Positions 46,730-55,107 of a stretch of DNA of 55,107 bases are shown piece after piece. Position numbers and translations under genes: made by a program. A model generated the notes under the pieces. It did not search any database. It was not told the DNA's origin and saw nothing but the letters and a program-made list of their open reading frames with translations. Each line of letters opens with the position of its first letter. Within the stretch, counting starts at the first letter, position 1. Source of the DNA: Caldilineaceae bacterium (GTDB lineage Bacteria > Chloroflexota > Anaerolineae > Caldilineales > Caldilineaceae); NCBI GenBank assembly GCA_023384455.1, contig JAHDWH010000010.1, positions 1-55,107 on the forward strand, in the 5' to 3' direction.

Positions 46730-46800
46730 TGAAACACAAAACGTGAGGCGCGAAACGTGAGATCACCGAACCTTTTCACGCAGCACGTTTCACGTCTCTA
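46730..46800. repeat. CGTGAAACGTGA palindromic repeat, copy 3
   Basis: Inverted ACGTGAG/CACGTTTCACG motifs lie immediately upstream of the korA ribosome-binding site, between korA and the CBS gene. Confidence 0.65.
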
Positions 46801-46844
46801 CGACTATACGCTGCGCTGTCCGTCAATCTCCACAATCTGCTATC

Positions 46845-47312
46845 CTATCCTCCCTCGGCCCGGCGCGGGAAGCGTTCCGGGTCCGACGAGCGGTTCAGCA
46901 CCTCTACCGGATAGCGCCCAGCCAGCCAGTCGATGACGGCCATGTGGGTCATACTGCCCACAATCTGCCCGCTGGCATCCACCACCGGCAGATTGCGGAT
47001 GTGGTGTTGATCCATCAACCCCAGGGCCGACGCCGCCGATGCCTCCGGGCCGACCGAAATTGGGTCGGCGGTCATCACCGCGTCGATGGGGCCGTCCAAC
47101 ATATCCGGTACATCCACCACTTTGCGCAGCACATCCCGCTCGGTGAAGATACCGGTCAGACTCCGCTCTGCCGTGACCAGACAGACCGTATTGCCCTCAG
47201 TCCGCATCCGGCCCAACGCGTCGCGCACGCTCGTCCCCGCGGGCACGGCGGTAAAGCCGGAGAGACGCAGATGGGAGACCCGCTCGCTGCGCAGTTCAGA
47301 TTCCAAACTCAT
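46845..47312 (-). CDS. Stand-alone CBS-pair protein next to korAB
   Basis: A 155-residue protein consisting almost entirely of two CBS domains: CLVTAERSLTGIFTERDVLR and LPVVDASGQIVGSMTHMAVI. The first unit is closely similar to the CBS region of the KorB fusion (LSGIFTERDVLMRV). It lies upstream of korA in the same orientation, 129 bases away. The start at 47312 has AAGGAG five bases before it; a longer frame from 47417 is less likely. It probably senses AMP/ADP/ATP and may act on the oxidoreductase; this is inference. Confidence 0.88.
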   Translation of the reverse strand: MSLESELRSERVSHLRLSGFTAVPAGTSVRDALGRMRTEGNTVCLVTAERSLTGIFTERDVLRKVVDVPDMLDGPIDAVMTADPISVGPEASAASALGLMDQHHIRNLPVVDASGQIVGSMTHMAVIDWLAGRYPVEVLNRSSDPERFPRRAEGG

Positions 47313-47481
47313 AGAGACTCCTTCATTCAACATCAACGAACAATCACAAATTGTAACTATTTTCTTGCCAATCGCTTTGCAGCGGCCAAGACTTCGGCGA
47401 TTTCGCTCATTCGTCAATAAGCTTACTTTTTTGCAAAAACAGACAAAACGACAGGAGTGTTATCGTCCAAGCGTGGGGTTT

Positions 47482-47487
47482 AGTATA
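47482..47487 (-). promoter_or_regulatory. Possible -10 element for the CBS-korAB genes
   Basis: TATACT is read on the minus strand at 47487-47482 in an AT-rich stretch, about 170 bases before the CBS gene. No good -35 box stands at the right distance, so the call is weak. Confidence 0.3.
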
Positions 47488-47584
47488 GCTATTTTACGTC
47501 AATCAATGACTTTTGGACAATTTGAAAATCTCACGCGGGCGTGAGCTATCCTATCATCCCCTCATCCTCTTTCCATCCACCACT

Positions 47585-50179
47585 TCACTCCATCCGCAGC
47601 GCGTCCGCGGGCTGGGTGCGCCCCATCCGCCAGGCCGGGTAGAGACCGGCCAGCAGCGCCGCCACCAGCGCAATGACAAAGGCATTGACAAAATCACCGG
47701 CCTGCAACTGCATCGAAAGCGTCCAGCCAAAAGAGCGCAGATTGATAATGTAAATCAGCACCAGCGAGAGCAGAAAGCCCGTGGGCAGAGCCACCAGCCC
47801 GGCCACCGCCCCCAGCAGACCCGTCTCCAGCAGCGTCAGCCGCCAGAGTTGACGCCGGGTCATCCCCGTGGCGCGCAGAACGCCGATCTCCCGGCTGCGC
47901 TCCAATTGCAGACTCATCAGCGTCGAGAGGATGCCGATAAAGGCCACAATTGTTGCCAACAGACGCAGGGCGAAGGTGATGGCAAAGGTGCGGTCGAAGA
48001 CATCCAGCGCGCTCTGGCGCGTGCCCCGGTTGCTGCGGATGACCAGTTGGGCCCGACCGGCAAAGGCAGCCCGCAACTCGGCTACTGCGGCGTCCACATC
48101 CGCGCCCGGCGACACAAAGAGGGCCACCGCCGAGACAGCCGTGTCCTGCCAGTTGGCCCGATAGACCGGGTCCGCCATCAGCAGACTAGGCGACACATCA
48201 AAATCGTAGGCCACGCCCACGACGGGGAAAGCGACCGGGCCAGCGTCGGTGAAAAGCGTCACTTCGTCGCCCACGCCCAGCCCGTAACGGTTCGCCATCG
48301 GTTCGTTGATCACCACCCCGCCCGCTTCCACCGCCCGCCAGGTGACCGCCGGATCGCCCACAGCCGTCTTATAGCGCCGGTCCGCACCGGCCAGGTCTTT
48401 GAGTACCCCGGCCACCCCCACATCCAATTGGGTGCCGTCGGACAGCCGGGCCGCCACCGCCACCTCCCGGCTGGTAGAAGCGTCGATTACGCCAGGGAAG
48501 GCCATCAGTTCTGCGGCCAAACGCGCATCCAGTGCCGCGGTCGTGCGGTTGGCCCCCAGCGTCGGCGCAGAGACAAAAATGTCCGCTTGCAGCACATCGT
48601 CCAGCCACTGTTCCACCGTCAGCCGAAAGCTGCCGATCATCACACTGACGCCGATGATGACGCTGACCGAAACCATCAGCGCGGCGATGGCGACCGACGT
48701 GCGGCTGAGGGAGCGCACAATATCCCTCGGGGCCATCCGGGTCACAATCCCCAGCCGCTGCCCCATCAGCCGCTGCAGGCCGCTCATCAGCAGCAGGGTG
48801 GCCCCCGGCGTGAGCAGGGCAATGCCGATAATCAGCCCAAAGAGACCGGCGAAAGCCAGCACCAGACTGCTGTCCGGGATGAGCAGCAGCCCGCCCACAA
48901 CCACCAGCAGCCCGCCCGCCAGACTGATCCAGGGCAGCAGGGCCAGCACCCGCTGCTCCACATCCGAGCGTTTGAGCGCGCCGGCCGGGGGCACCCCCGC
49001 GGCTTCCCAGGCGGGGATAGCCGCGGCCACCAGCGCCGCGGCCATCCCGCTCAGCCCACCCTTGACCAGCGTCCAGAGCGGAATCGAAATGTCGCGCACG
49101 GCCACCACAAAGAAGAGATCGTTGACCGTCTGGGTCACAGCCTGCACCGCGCCCCGTCCCAGCACAACGCCCAATCCCAGCCCCAGCCCCGTGCCCAGCA
49201 GCCCCAGCAGCCCGGCCTCCAGCAGAATCATCCCAAAGATCTCCCGCTGGGTCATCCCCAATGCGCGCAGACTGCCGATGACCGGCCTGCGCTGGACAAC
49301 GCTGAAAGTGACTGTATTGTAGATGAGAAACATCCCCACCAGCAGGGCCAGCAGGCTGAGCGCGGTCAGGTTCAGGCGAAAGGCGGCGGTCATCTCGGCC
49401 ACGCTCCCGCCCCGGGCCGCCGACGAAACCACACGCACGCCCGGCGGCAGGAGGTCGCGGATGGCGGCCAACGCGCTCTCCCCCGCCGCGCCGTCGGGAA
49501 CGATCAGATCGACCCGATCCAGCCGACCCACTTTGCCCAGCACCTCCTGGGCTGTGGCGATATCGGCGATCAGCAGCCCGTCCAGGGCCCGGCGGCTCAG
49601 GTCGTCGGACGGTTGCAGCAGACCGGCCAGCGTGAGGGTGCGGGTGTTGACGCCTATCTGCACGGAGAGAGAATCACCCGCTTGCAGCCCATAGCGGGCC
49701 GCGGTCTCGGCGGAGAGGAGGACGGTATCCGGCTGGACGAGGAGGGCGCTGAGAAAGCCGCTACCCGTGTCGATGCGGGTCTCACCACCCAGATAGCTGC
49801 GGAAGGGGGGTTCGGCGAAGGGGTCTATGCCCAGCAGACGCATAGGCTGGGCGTCCAGCGCGGGCGCGGCCACGTAGTCCTCCACCACCGGCGCGCTGAG
49901 CCGGTAGCCCAGTTCCCGGCGCAAATTCACGTAGACCTGCTCATCCAGCCCGCTCGGCCCGCCCACAATCTGGTGGGTGGCCTTGCCGGTGATGGTCTCC
50001 GTGCCCAGGGCAAAGGCCCGGCCCGCGGAGGAGTTGGCCAGATCGATGGCGACAATCATCGCCACGCCAATCGCCACGCCGATAATGAGAAAGGCAGATT
50101 GGAGGGGGCGGCGCCAGGCGTGTCGCCAGGCCAAGCGAAAGAGGGGACGCGGAGAAAAGAAGGAGAGGAGACGCGTCAC
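47585..50179 (-). CDS. FtsX/MacB-type ABC transporter permease
   Basis: An 864-residue membrane protein with two FtsX-type permease domains. A first helix ([20 protein letters not shown], about residues 25-45) is followed by an extracytoplasmic MacB-like domain, three helices near residues 235-400, a second extracytoplasmic domain and a last group of helices near residues 740-860. Such permeases export lipoproteins, peptides or lipids or transmit mechanical signals. No ATP-binding partner gene is seen nearby. The GTG at 50179 is chosen because GGAGGAACTT precedes it and its bases overlap the upstream stop (GTGA). Longer frames upstream are shadows of the neighbouring gene. Confidence 0.85.
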   Translation of the reverse strand: MTRLLSFFSPRPLFRLAWRHAWRRPLQSAFLIIGVAIGVAMIVAIDLANSSAGRAFALGTETITGKATHQIVGGPSGLDEQVYVNLRRELGYRLSAPVVEDYVAAPALDAQPMRLLGIDPFAEPPFRSYLGGETRIDTGSGFLSALLVQPDTVLLSAETAARYGLQAGDSLSVQIGVNTRTLTLAGLLQPSDDLSRRALDGLLIADIATAQEVLGKVGRLDRVDLIVPDGAAGESALAAIRDLLPPGVRVVSSAARGGSVAEMTAAFRLNLTALSLLALLVGMFLIYNTVTFSVVQRRPVIGSLRALGMTQREIFGMILLEAGLLGLLGTGLGLGLGVVLGRGAVQAVTQTVNDLFFVVAVRDISIPLWTLVKGGLSGMAAALVAAAIPAWEAAGVPPAGALKRSDVEQRVLALLPWISLAGGLLVVVGGLLLIPDSSLVLAFAGLFGLIIGIALLTPGATLLLMSGLQRLMGQRLGIVTRMAPRDIVRSLSRTSVAIAALMVSVSVIIGVSVMIGSFRLTVEQWLDDVLQADIFVSAPTLGANRTTAALDARLAAELMAFPGVIDASTSREVAVAARLSDGTQLDVGVAGVLKDLAGADRRYKTAVGDPAVTWRAVEAGGVVINEPMANRYGLGVGDEVTLFTDAGPVAFPVVGVAYDFDVSPSLLMADPVYRANWQDTAVSAVALFVSPGADVDAAVAELRAAFAGRAQLVIRSNRGTRQSALDVFDRTFAITFALRLLATIVAFIGILSTLMSLQLERSREIGVLRATGMTRRQLWRLTLLETGLLGAVAGLVALPTGFLLSLVLIYIINLRSFGWTLSMQLQAGDFVNAFVIALVAALLAGLYPAWRMGRTQPADALRME

Positions 50180-50679
50180 AAGTTCCTCCGCCGCAGGCTC
50201 CTCACAGCGGCAGTCAGGGCCACTATCCCGCTCCCAGCCAGAAGCAGAGCGCCGATCAGATTGAGTTGAATCGTTGCCAAAAGTGTCAGCCCAGCCAGCA
50301 GCCAGCCACCCCCGGCCACCCCGGCCAGCCGCAGGAGATGACGGCGCACCAGTTCTTCCTCGCGCAAGCGTTCGGGCGTTGCCTGCAAATGGGTCAGAAA
50401 GTGGGTCAAGTCCCAACCGGCCAGCCCAGCAACGACAGCGGTCAGCAGCCAGCCCCAGGCCAATTCCTGCAACCCGCCCCACACCGCGGCTATGACAAAA
50501 AAGAAGAGTCCCCAATCGGCCACCCGGCTGTTGCCGTGGCGCAGCACACTCAGCCAGAGCAGCCCGATGCCCAGCATCACCAGGGCCGCGTACCAACTGC
50601 TGGCGATGAAAGCTGCGGCCAGACAGAGCGTGGCCACGGCGATGGAGAGACCCACCAGTATTCGCAGAGTGGCGGTCAT
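50176..50679 (-). CDS. Hypothetical membrane protein
   Basis: A 167-residue protein with about five hydrophobic helices (roughly residues 6-45 as two helices, 56-90 as two, and 124-155). A polar loop near residues 95-115 contains [21 protein letters not shown] do not recognise the family. It overlaps both neighbours by four bases (ATGA with DUF58, GTGA with the FtsX gene), so the three are co-translated and presumably share a function in the cell envelope. Confidence 0.7.
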   Translation of the reverse strand: MTATLRILVGLSIAVATLCLAAAFIASSWYAALVMLGIGLLWLSVLRHGNSRVADWGLFFFVIAAVWGGLQELAWGWLLTAVVAGLAGWDLTHFLTHLQATPERLREEELVRRHLLRLAGVAGGGWLLAGLTLLATIQLNLIGALLLAGSGIVALTAAVRSLRRRNL

Positions 50680-51950
50680 AGGCTTTGGCTCCGCAGGCGG
50701 GTGCGGCCCAGGGCCCGGTGGGCCACCTGATGGAAGGGCGTCTCCACATCCCACTCGAAAATGTCGATACCTGCCCGGCCCAGGGAACGCAACAGATGTC
50801 CCCGTTCCAGTTGGGCCAGCCGGGCCGCCAGTTGGCTGTGGCGGCTGGCGGCCAGGGTCTTCATCTCAAAAGTGATGGCGTCCGGCGTCACCAGCAACAG
50901 TTCATAGCCCCGTGCCCGCAGACTCACAATATCGTCCAGATCCTCGGGTTGCAGGGGGCTGATGAGGACGAGTTGGGAGCGCACGGGAAAGAGGCGGGTG
51001 GGCAAATGGCTCAGTTTGTCGAAGACCTGACTGCGCTCCATTTTGGCCCGGGCCAGGGCACGCAGAATGCGCTCCCGTTGGACTTTGCCAGAGCCGGGGA
51101 AGGTCCAGTCGATGGCCCCGCCGTAGAGAAAGAGGCCGACCCGGTTGCCGTAGGAGAGGAAGGCGTCGGCCAGGGTGACAGTGGCGTCGATGGTCTGTTC
51201 CAGCAGCGAACCGCTGCCCGCCAGCAGATTCGTGCTCTCGCGCACGTCCAGAATCAGCCCCACATCCACCGCCCGTTCCTGCTCGAAATCGTTGACAAAG
51301 AGGGTCTGCTCGTAGCGCGCCCCGGCCCGGTGATTGATCCAGCGCAGGGGGTCGCCGGGCTGGTATTCGCGCACGCCGAAGAATTCCACGCCCGATCCGC
51401 CCCGCCGCGCCGGAATCTGGCCGGGGTAGACCCGCACCCGGCGCGGGCGAATGGCGATGGCGGGCACTTTGTGGACGACGGGCAGGATAAAGAGGAGGCT
51501 GGGCAGTTTCAGTTGGTGGCTGTGGCGGAAGAGGCCGAGCGAGTCGCTGGCGGTAATCTGCGGCCCCGGCAGGGTGTGCAGCCCCCGCTGGCCCACAATC
51601 GTATAGACAATCTCGGCGCTCTCCCCGCTCGCCAACGAAAGCAGCAGCCGGGGATCGCCCTCCACCACCGCCAGCCCGTCGGGCAGCAGGTCCTCCACCA
51701 GCAGGTCGGCCAAGTCCCCGCCGGTGTTGGTGAAGGAGAGCGTCACCTGCACCGGCTCGCCCTGAAAGAGGCGGTTGGGCGAGAGCGTGCGCCGGGCGTT
51801 CAACTGCACCGGCGGCGCTTTCTCCCAGATGCCCAGGGCCACGTAGAGCAGAAAGGGCACGGCCAGCACCAGCAGGCGCGGGTTCAGGCTGGCCAGGCCG
51901 ACCAGAATGGGCAGGTAGATGAGGAGGCTGAGAAGGAAAGAATGATTCAC
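50676..51950 (-). CDS. DUF58-domain protein
   Basis: A 424-residue protein with two N-terminal membrane helices (about residues 5-42), a beta-rich region ([20 protein letters not shown]) and the DUF58 hallmark [21 protein letters not shown] von Willebrand A-like fold follows ([15 protein letters not shown]). DUF58 proteins commonly pair with MoxR ATPases and are thought to help assemble or activate protein complexes. The MoxR gene lies upstream in the same operon, separated by a palindromic repeat. Confidence 0.88.
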   Translation of the reverse strand: MNHSFLLSLLIYLPILVGLASLNPRLLVLAVPFLLYVALGIWEKAPPVQLNARRTLSPNRLFQGEPVQVTLSFTNTGGDLADLLVEDLLPDGLAVVEGDPRLLLSLASGESAEIVYTIVGQRGLHTLPGPQITASDSLGLFRHSHQLKLPSLLFILPVVHKVPAIAIRPRRVRVYPGQIPARRGGSGVEFFGVREYQPGDPLRWINHRAGARYEQTLFVNDFEQERAVDVGLILDVRESTNLLAGSGSLLEQTIDATVTLADAFLSYGNRVGLFLYGGAIDWTFPGSGKVQRERILRALARAKMERSQVFDKLSHLPTRLFPVRSQLVLISPLQPEDLDDIVSLRARGYELLLVTPDAITFEMKTLAASRHSQLAARLAQLERGHLLRSLGRAGIDIFEWDVETPFHQVAHRALGRTRLRSQSL

Positions 51951-51992
51951 GAAAGTTGCTGACCGTTGGCGAAACTTGGAACCGAAAGGTTT

Positions 51993-52048
51993 GATGATGA
52001 GATGATGGGATGATGCGGGTAAGTCATCATCCCATCATCCCATTATCC
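51993..52048. repeat. ATGATGGGATGATGGG palindromic repeat, copy 2
   Basis: Arms at 51993-52015 and 52026-52048 pair with a few mismatches. It lies two bases from the MoxR stop, between moxR and the DUF58 gene, and belongs to the same family as 43261-43306. Confidence 0.75.
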
Positions 52049-52050
52049 CG

Positions 52051-53007
52051 TCATCTTCCCCCCACCACCGGCACCCGCACGCTCCCCACAATCCCCGTCA
52101 GAATCTCCTCCGCCGTGCCTGCCCGCATCCAGAGTTCCGGGTTGAGGATCAATCGATGGACCAGCGCGGGGGCCACGTAGGCTTTGATGTCGTCGGGGAG
52201 GACGTAGTCCCGGCCTTCCAGGGCGGCCTGGGCCCGGGCCAGTTTGAGCAGGGCCAACGAACCCCGGGGGCTGGCCCCGACTGTTACCCGGCTGTGCTGG
52301 CGGGTGGCGTGGACCAGTTCGACGATATAGCGTTCCAGGTCCGGGTCTACGTGTACATCCTCGATGGCGGCGCGCATTTCCAGCAGGGTGGCGGCGTCGA
52401 TGATCGGACTGAGCGCAAAGTCGTCGCTACGCCGTTTGCGCCGCCGGGCCAGAATCTCCCGCTCCTCATCCAGGGAGGGGTAGCCGATGGAGAGCTTGAC
52501 CAGAAAGCGGTCTAGCTGGGCTTCGGGCAGGGGGAAGGTACCCTCGTATTCAATCGGGTTTTGGGTGGCGATGACGACGAAGGGCAAGGGCAGGGGCATC
52601 GTCTCGCCTTCCAGCGTCACCTGATGCTCCTGCATAGCTTCCAGCAGCGCGGATTGGGTCTTGGGCGAGGCCCGGTTGATCTCGTCGGCCAGGATAATAT
52701 TGGCGAAGATCGGCCCTTTGCGCAGCTCGAAATCGCCCCGGTTGCGGTTGTAGATGTAGCTGCCGGTAATGTCGCCGGGCAGCAGGTCCGGGGTGAATTG
52801 GATGCGCCGGAAGTCCAGCCCCAGGGCGATGGCGAAGCTGTTGGCGGTCAGGGTCTTGGCCAGGCCGGGGTAATCTTCCAACAGAATGTGGCCGCCAGCC
52901 AGAATCGTCGCCATTATCTGGCGCAGTACAGGCCCTTTGCCCACAACCGCCTGCTCCACTTCGGTCACGACGGCACTGCTCAATTCGGCAACTTTACTCA
53001 ATAGCAT
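52051..53007 (-). CDS. MoxR-family AAA+ ATPase
   Basis: A 318-residue AAA+ chaperone-like ATPase. Walker A is EDYPGLAKT (44-52), the MoxR form in which Ala replaces the second Gly. Walker B is IILADEINRASPKTQ, sensor 1 lies in VIATQNPIEYEG, and the lid carries GASPRGSLALLKLARA. GGAG stands about ten bases before the ATG at 53007. A TATACT at 53037-53032 on the minus strand could be part of its own promoter. It probably works with the DUF58 protein downstream. Confidence 0.93.
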   Translation of the reverse strand: MLLSKVAELSSAVVTEVEQAVVGKGPVLRQIMATILAGGHILLEDYPGLAKTLTANSFAIALGLDFRRIQFTPDLLPGDITGSYIYNRNRGDFELRKGPIFANIILADEINRASPKTQSALLEAMQEHQVTLEGETMPLPLPFVVIATQNPIEYEGTFPLPEAQLDRFLVKLSIGYPSLDEEREILARRRKRRSDDFALSPIIDAATLLEMRAAIEDVHVDPDLERYIVELVHATRQHSRVTVGASPRGSLALLKLARAQAALEGRDYVLPDDIKAYVAPALVHRLILNPELWMRAGTAEEILTGIVGSVRVPVVGGR

Positions 53008-53067
53008 CGGGGGAGGTCTCCTGATGAGTTAGTATATCCTGACGGAAATAGCCCGGCAGTTTCTGGC

Positions 53068-53121
53068 GTAGTGCGTGGTGCGTGAACTGATAGTGACACC
53101 AGTTCACGCACTACGCACTAC
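53068..53121. repeat. GTGCGTAGTGCGTGAAC palindromic repeat, copy 2
   Basis: Arms of 22 bases at 53068-53089 and 53100-53121 pair with one mismatch. It is the first of at least three different repeats packed into the 352-base gap upstream of moxR. Confidence 0.8.
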
Positions 53122-53172
53122 TCCGTACCGGCGAGGAACTAACGCAGATGCGTTAGTCGGTCGGCCAATCAA

Positions 53173-53236
53173 CTGAAACGTGAAACGTGAGGTGTCGTCA
53201 CCTGATCTCACGTTTCACGTCTTCACGTTTCCGCAC
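53173..53236. repeat. CGTGAAACGTGA palindromic repeat, copy 4
   Basis: GAAACGTGAAACGTGAGGTG and TCTCACGTTTCACGTCTTCACG oppose each other around a short loop. An adjacent 18-base palindrome (CTAACGCA/TGCGTTAG at 53139-53156) lies just before it. Confidence 0.75.
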
Positions 53237-53260
53237 GTAAATCGTGGCTCCGCCACCTTT

Positions 53261-53363
53261 CCATCCGGTGCGTCGCACTGTCCACGAAATGACTCTAGTC
53301 TGCAACCTCATCTGGACAGTGCGACGCACCAAAACGGGAAGTTATTCTTTGACAAGCCCTTAG
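53261..53363. mobile_element. MITE-like element, truncated copy 2
   Basis: The sequence from CCATCCGGTGCGTCGC to GACAAGCCCTTAG matches the element at 26811-26967 at nearly every base. The left terminal arm is missing. Its right end supplies the TAA stop codon of the gene at 53360-53965. Confidence 0.8.
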
Positions 53364-53965
53364 TCTTCCACGACCCGCCCCGCTTCCCGTTCCAGAAAAG
53401 CCACAACGACTTCCGGGTCCAGGTCCAGGGGGTGGGATGGTACGGGATTGGATGAATGGGTGGGTCTGATCTGCAAGCGCTGACGCAGGCTGATGCCCTG
53501 GGCGGGCGGCAGTTTGGCGTTGAAATAGTTGGCGATGTCGGGTGTCAGCCGCTCTTCAAAATCGACCCGGCGCTTTTCCCGACGCTGGCGTTCCTCCGGG
53601 TTGATCGTCTCTTGGGCCAGTTTGCGCAGGGATTGGGCCAGATTCCAGCGGGCAAAGCGCTGGCTCTCGGCCCGCTCCAGCAGCCCCATCCAGCGCCGCA
53701 CCTGCCCCTGGGACGGGTAACGCTTTTCCGGCACAGTGGCGGGTATGCGCTCCCCGCCGCCCAGACTGCGCAGGATCAGCACCAGCGCCACAAAGAGCAG
53801 CACGCCCCAAAAGATGCTCTGGTGCAGACTACTCACCACCAGCCCGGCAAACCAGACGGCGTAGAGCAGGGGTTGAATAATCATCTCCTGCAAAAAGTTG
53901 TCCAGCGACACGACGAGAACCGCAGTGATGAGCAGGACGACGGCCAGGGGCAGATAGCGTCGCAT
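53360..53965 (-). CDS. Hypothetical membrane protein of the MoxR-DUF58 cluster
   Basis: A 201-residue protein with two N-terminal membrane helices (about residues 5-22 and 44-66). A charged cytoplasmic region follows, rich in Arg, Glu and Gln (RWMGLLERAESQRFARWNLA), and probably helical. I do not recognise the family. Its ATG overlaps the stop of the DUF4129 gene (TGATG), so they are co-translated. The TAA stop lies in the end of the MITE-like element, so the original C-terminus may have been longer or different. Confidence 0.7.
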   Translation of the reverse strand: MRRYLPLAVVLLITAVLVVSLDNFLQEMIIQPLLYAVWFAGLVVSSLHQSIFWGVLLFVALVLILRSLGGGERIPATVPEKRYPSQGQVRRWMGLLERAESQRFARWNLAQSLRKLAQETINPEERQRREKRRVDFEERLTPDIANYFNAKLPPAQGISLRQRLQIRPTHSSNPVPSHPLDLDPEVVVAFLEREAGRVVED

Positions 53966-54828
53966 CAGGATCGGCCTCCGTAGGTCTGCATAATCGCCTG
54001 CAAACAGTCGCTGGCTTCCTGGGCCGTCTTGCCTGTACTGCTTTGCGCACCATAGCGCACCCCTTCAAAGAGGCGGGTCAGCCGGTGGATGTGTTCGTCG
54101 CCCAGACCCGCCGCGGCCAAATGGCCCTCAAACTCTCTGGGCGTCATCGCCTGGCGTCGCTCCACCCGATGGCTCTCCTTCAACACCGCGCTCATCTGCA
54201 CGTAGCAGCGCAGCACCACATCCCGCAGATCGCCCCCCGCTTCCAACTCGGCCAGAGCGCTGGCTGCCTCCTCCACCAGCAGGGATTGGGGGTCCGGTTT
54301 GGGGCGCAGCCGTTGCCAAAGATACCAGAGGAGGAAGAAGAAGGCCAGGGCGACGACGACATTCACGGCCCAGGTCAGCCAGACAGGCGGATCGGTGACA
54401 AAAGGCGGCGGTTCGGGAATCGTCTGGGCTGCGACGGCCGGCAGGGCTTCGATGCCCTCAATTGCGGGTACTTCCAGAGGCTGCTCCTGCAAGCGATCCC
54501 GGTAGCGCTCGGCGATGAAGAGAATCAGCAGCACGAAAATCAGGGTCATAAAGAGCCGTTTGCGCGCCTGGGGCGACACAATCGCATAGGCCAGGGTGAA
54601 GGCAAGCATCAGCCAGAAGGCGACGCGCATCCAGGGCTGGAAATCCATTCTGCCCGATATTGCCGGGCTGGGGGGAACGGTGGGCAGCCGTCCGTCGCCC
54701 AGCAGCAGCGCCAGCAGATTGATGTCCTGGCCCGGCTCAAAGCGCAGCCCGCCCATCCCCGCGGCCAGGAGCAGGAGCGCGGCCAGGGCGACGGTGAGTT
54801 GGAGGAGGGTGGTGGTGCGCTGGGACAT
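53965..54828 (-). CDS. DUF4129-domain membrane protein
   Basis: A 287-residue protein with membrane helices near residues 7-25, 68-85, 91-107 and 155-175. A C-terminal cytoplasmic DUF4129-type domain includes LRCYVQMSAVLKESHRVERR, then MTPREFEGHLAAAGLG and HIHRLTRLFEGVRYG. DUF4129 proteins accompany MoxR and DUF58 and sometimes transglutaminase-like proteins in many bacteria. The start at 54828 gives the normal hydrophobic N-terminus. No ribosome site is seen because a tandem repeat lies directly upstream. Confidence 0.82.
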   Translation of the reverse strand: MSQRTTTLLQLTVALAALLLLAAGMGGLRFEPGQDINLLALLLGDGRLPTVPPSPAISGRMDFQPWMRVAFWLMLAFTLAYAIVSPQARKRLFMTLIFVLLILFIAERYRDRLQEQPLEVPAIEGIEALPAVAAQTIPEPPPFVTDPPVWLTWAVNVVVALAFFFLLWYLWQRLRPKPDPQSLLVEEAASALAELEAGGDLRDVVLRCYVQMSAVLKESHRVERRQAMTPREFEGHLAAAGLGDEHIHRLTRLFEGVRYGAQSSTGKTAQEASDCLQAIMQTYGGRS

Positions 54829-54833
54829 AGGGC

Positions 54834-54865
54834 GAGTTGCGAATTGCGAATTGCGAGTTGCGAAA
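54834..54865. repeat. Tandem GCGAATT/GCGAGTT repeat
   Basis: Four units of seven bases (GCGAGTT or GCGAATT) lie five bases upstream of the DUF4129 start codon, where a ribosome-binding site would be expected. Confidence 0.7.
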
Positions 54866-54886
54866 ATAAGTGGCGATTCAGGTGTA

Positions 54887-54915
54887 ATTGTAAGTGATCG
54901 GATACAGAATGACCA
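54887..54915 (-). promoter_or_regulatory. Possible promoter of the DUF4129-MoxR operon
   Basis: On the minus strand TGGTCA (54915-54910), a 17-base spacer and TACAAT (54892-54887) form a fair promoter about 60 bases before the DUF4129 start. The -35 box lies within the first copy of the direct repeat at 54907. Confidence 0.45.
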
Positions 54916-55107
54916 GCGCCGGTTGAGTAGGAGCCGCTTCAGAAGGCGGGTGCAGTTTCCCACCGTATCGAAACCAAAGCGGGTAAACACGAAAAGGAAT
55001 GACCAGCGTCGGTTGAGCGGTGTCCTGAGCCTGTCGAAGGGTAGGCGGGGGCTGTTTCCCGCCGTATCGCTTGTACTGAGCCTGTCGAAGTGAAACCAAA
55101 GCGGGTA
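54907..55107. repeat. Direct repeat pair, second copy interrupted by a nested repeat
   Basis: Copy A runs from 54907 to about 54985 and copy B from 54997 to the end of the window. Both start GAATGACCAGCG and end AACCAAAGCGGGTA. Copy B contains two extra segments, each carrying CTGAGCCTGTCGAAG, the motif also seen at 31024-31083. No gene is seen in this terminal 279-base stretch. Confidence 0.75.

Noticed and set aside
47513-50269. 918-codon plus-strand frame opposite the FtsX-type permease
   Set aside because: Its composition is low-complexity Arg/His/Gln/Pro and there is no ribosome site. The minus-strand gene is supported by membrane helices and overlaps.
50180-50749. N-terminal extension of the FtsX-type permease to 1054 residues
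   Set aside because: The first 190 residues are an out-of-frame reading of the small membrane protein gene. A GTG with a good ribosome site and a GTGA overlap gives the better start.

Overview
The window is about 55 kb of GC-rich bacterial chromosome that most resembles a free-living member of the Chloroflexota (Anaerolineae/Caldilineae/Promineifilum type). This is an inference. It rests on the solute-binding lipoprotein with its Glu/Val/Lys heptad-like stalk after the lipobox, the 2-oxoacid:ferredoxin oxidoreductase genes, the fused Mop-type molybdenum oxidoreductase, the MoxR-DUF58-DUF4129 cluster, the lack of any outer-membrane assembly genes, and the very high density of short palindromic repeats. 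No rRNA, tRNA, CRISPR array, prophage or transposase gene was recognised.

Layout. 168-7110 (+): a Dpp/Opp-type peptide ABC importer (lipoprotein, two permeases, two ATPases). 7444-12594 (+): amino-acid biosynthesis (argG, argJ, proB, proA), with a terminator-like hairpin in the argG leader. 12649-19180 (+): a fused aldehyde oxidoreductase/xanthine dehydrogenase-like enzyme, a PhyH-type oxygenase homologue, a GNAT acetyltransferase, recO, a MazG-like pyrophosphohydrolase and a membrane protein with a probable frameshift. 19181-20148: repeats and gene debris. 20149-20991 (-): a Uma2-type nuclease-fold protein. 21286-26804 (+): an unusual Hsp70 module, made of a TPR protein, a J-like protein lacking HPD, an extended GrpE-like protein and a short Hsp70. 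27101-31173 (-): a UvrD-like helicase translationally coupled to an M1-type peptidase. 31488-40167 (+): FtsK, a P2-type cation ATPase, a LolA-like protein, an MFS transporter and an NAD-dependent epimerase/dehydratase. 40265-40767 (+): a BrnT/BrnA toxin-antitoxin pair with a textbook promoter and apparently no leader. 40772-47312 (-): an M20 peptidase/deacylase, a D-2-hydroxyacid dehydrogenase, KorB fused to two CBS domains, KorA and a free-standing CBS protein. 47585-54828 (-): DUF4129, a membrane protein, MoxR, DUF58, a membrane protein and an FtsX/MacB-type permease.

Two themes stand out. First, at least ten families of short palindromic or tandem repeats are scattered through the window. 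They fill intergenic spaces and also enter genes. Three lie in frame inside the molybdenum oxidoreductase, one lies inside the helicase, and others supply stop codons (recO, the 53360-53965 gene) or displace a start (the peptidase). Second, several familiar systems have unusual architecture. The peptide-binding protein looks circularly permuted, the OFOR beta subunit carries CBS domains with a CBS gene beside it, and the Hsp70 module combines a degenerate J protein with TPR and GrpE-like partners. The Hsp70 module and the CBS-linked OFOR are the best candidates for little-described systems.

Start codons were chosen from ribosome-binding sites and gene overlaps. Functions are assigned from motifs read by eye, without any database search.
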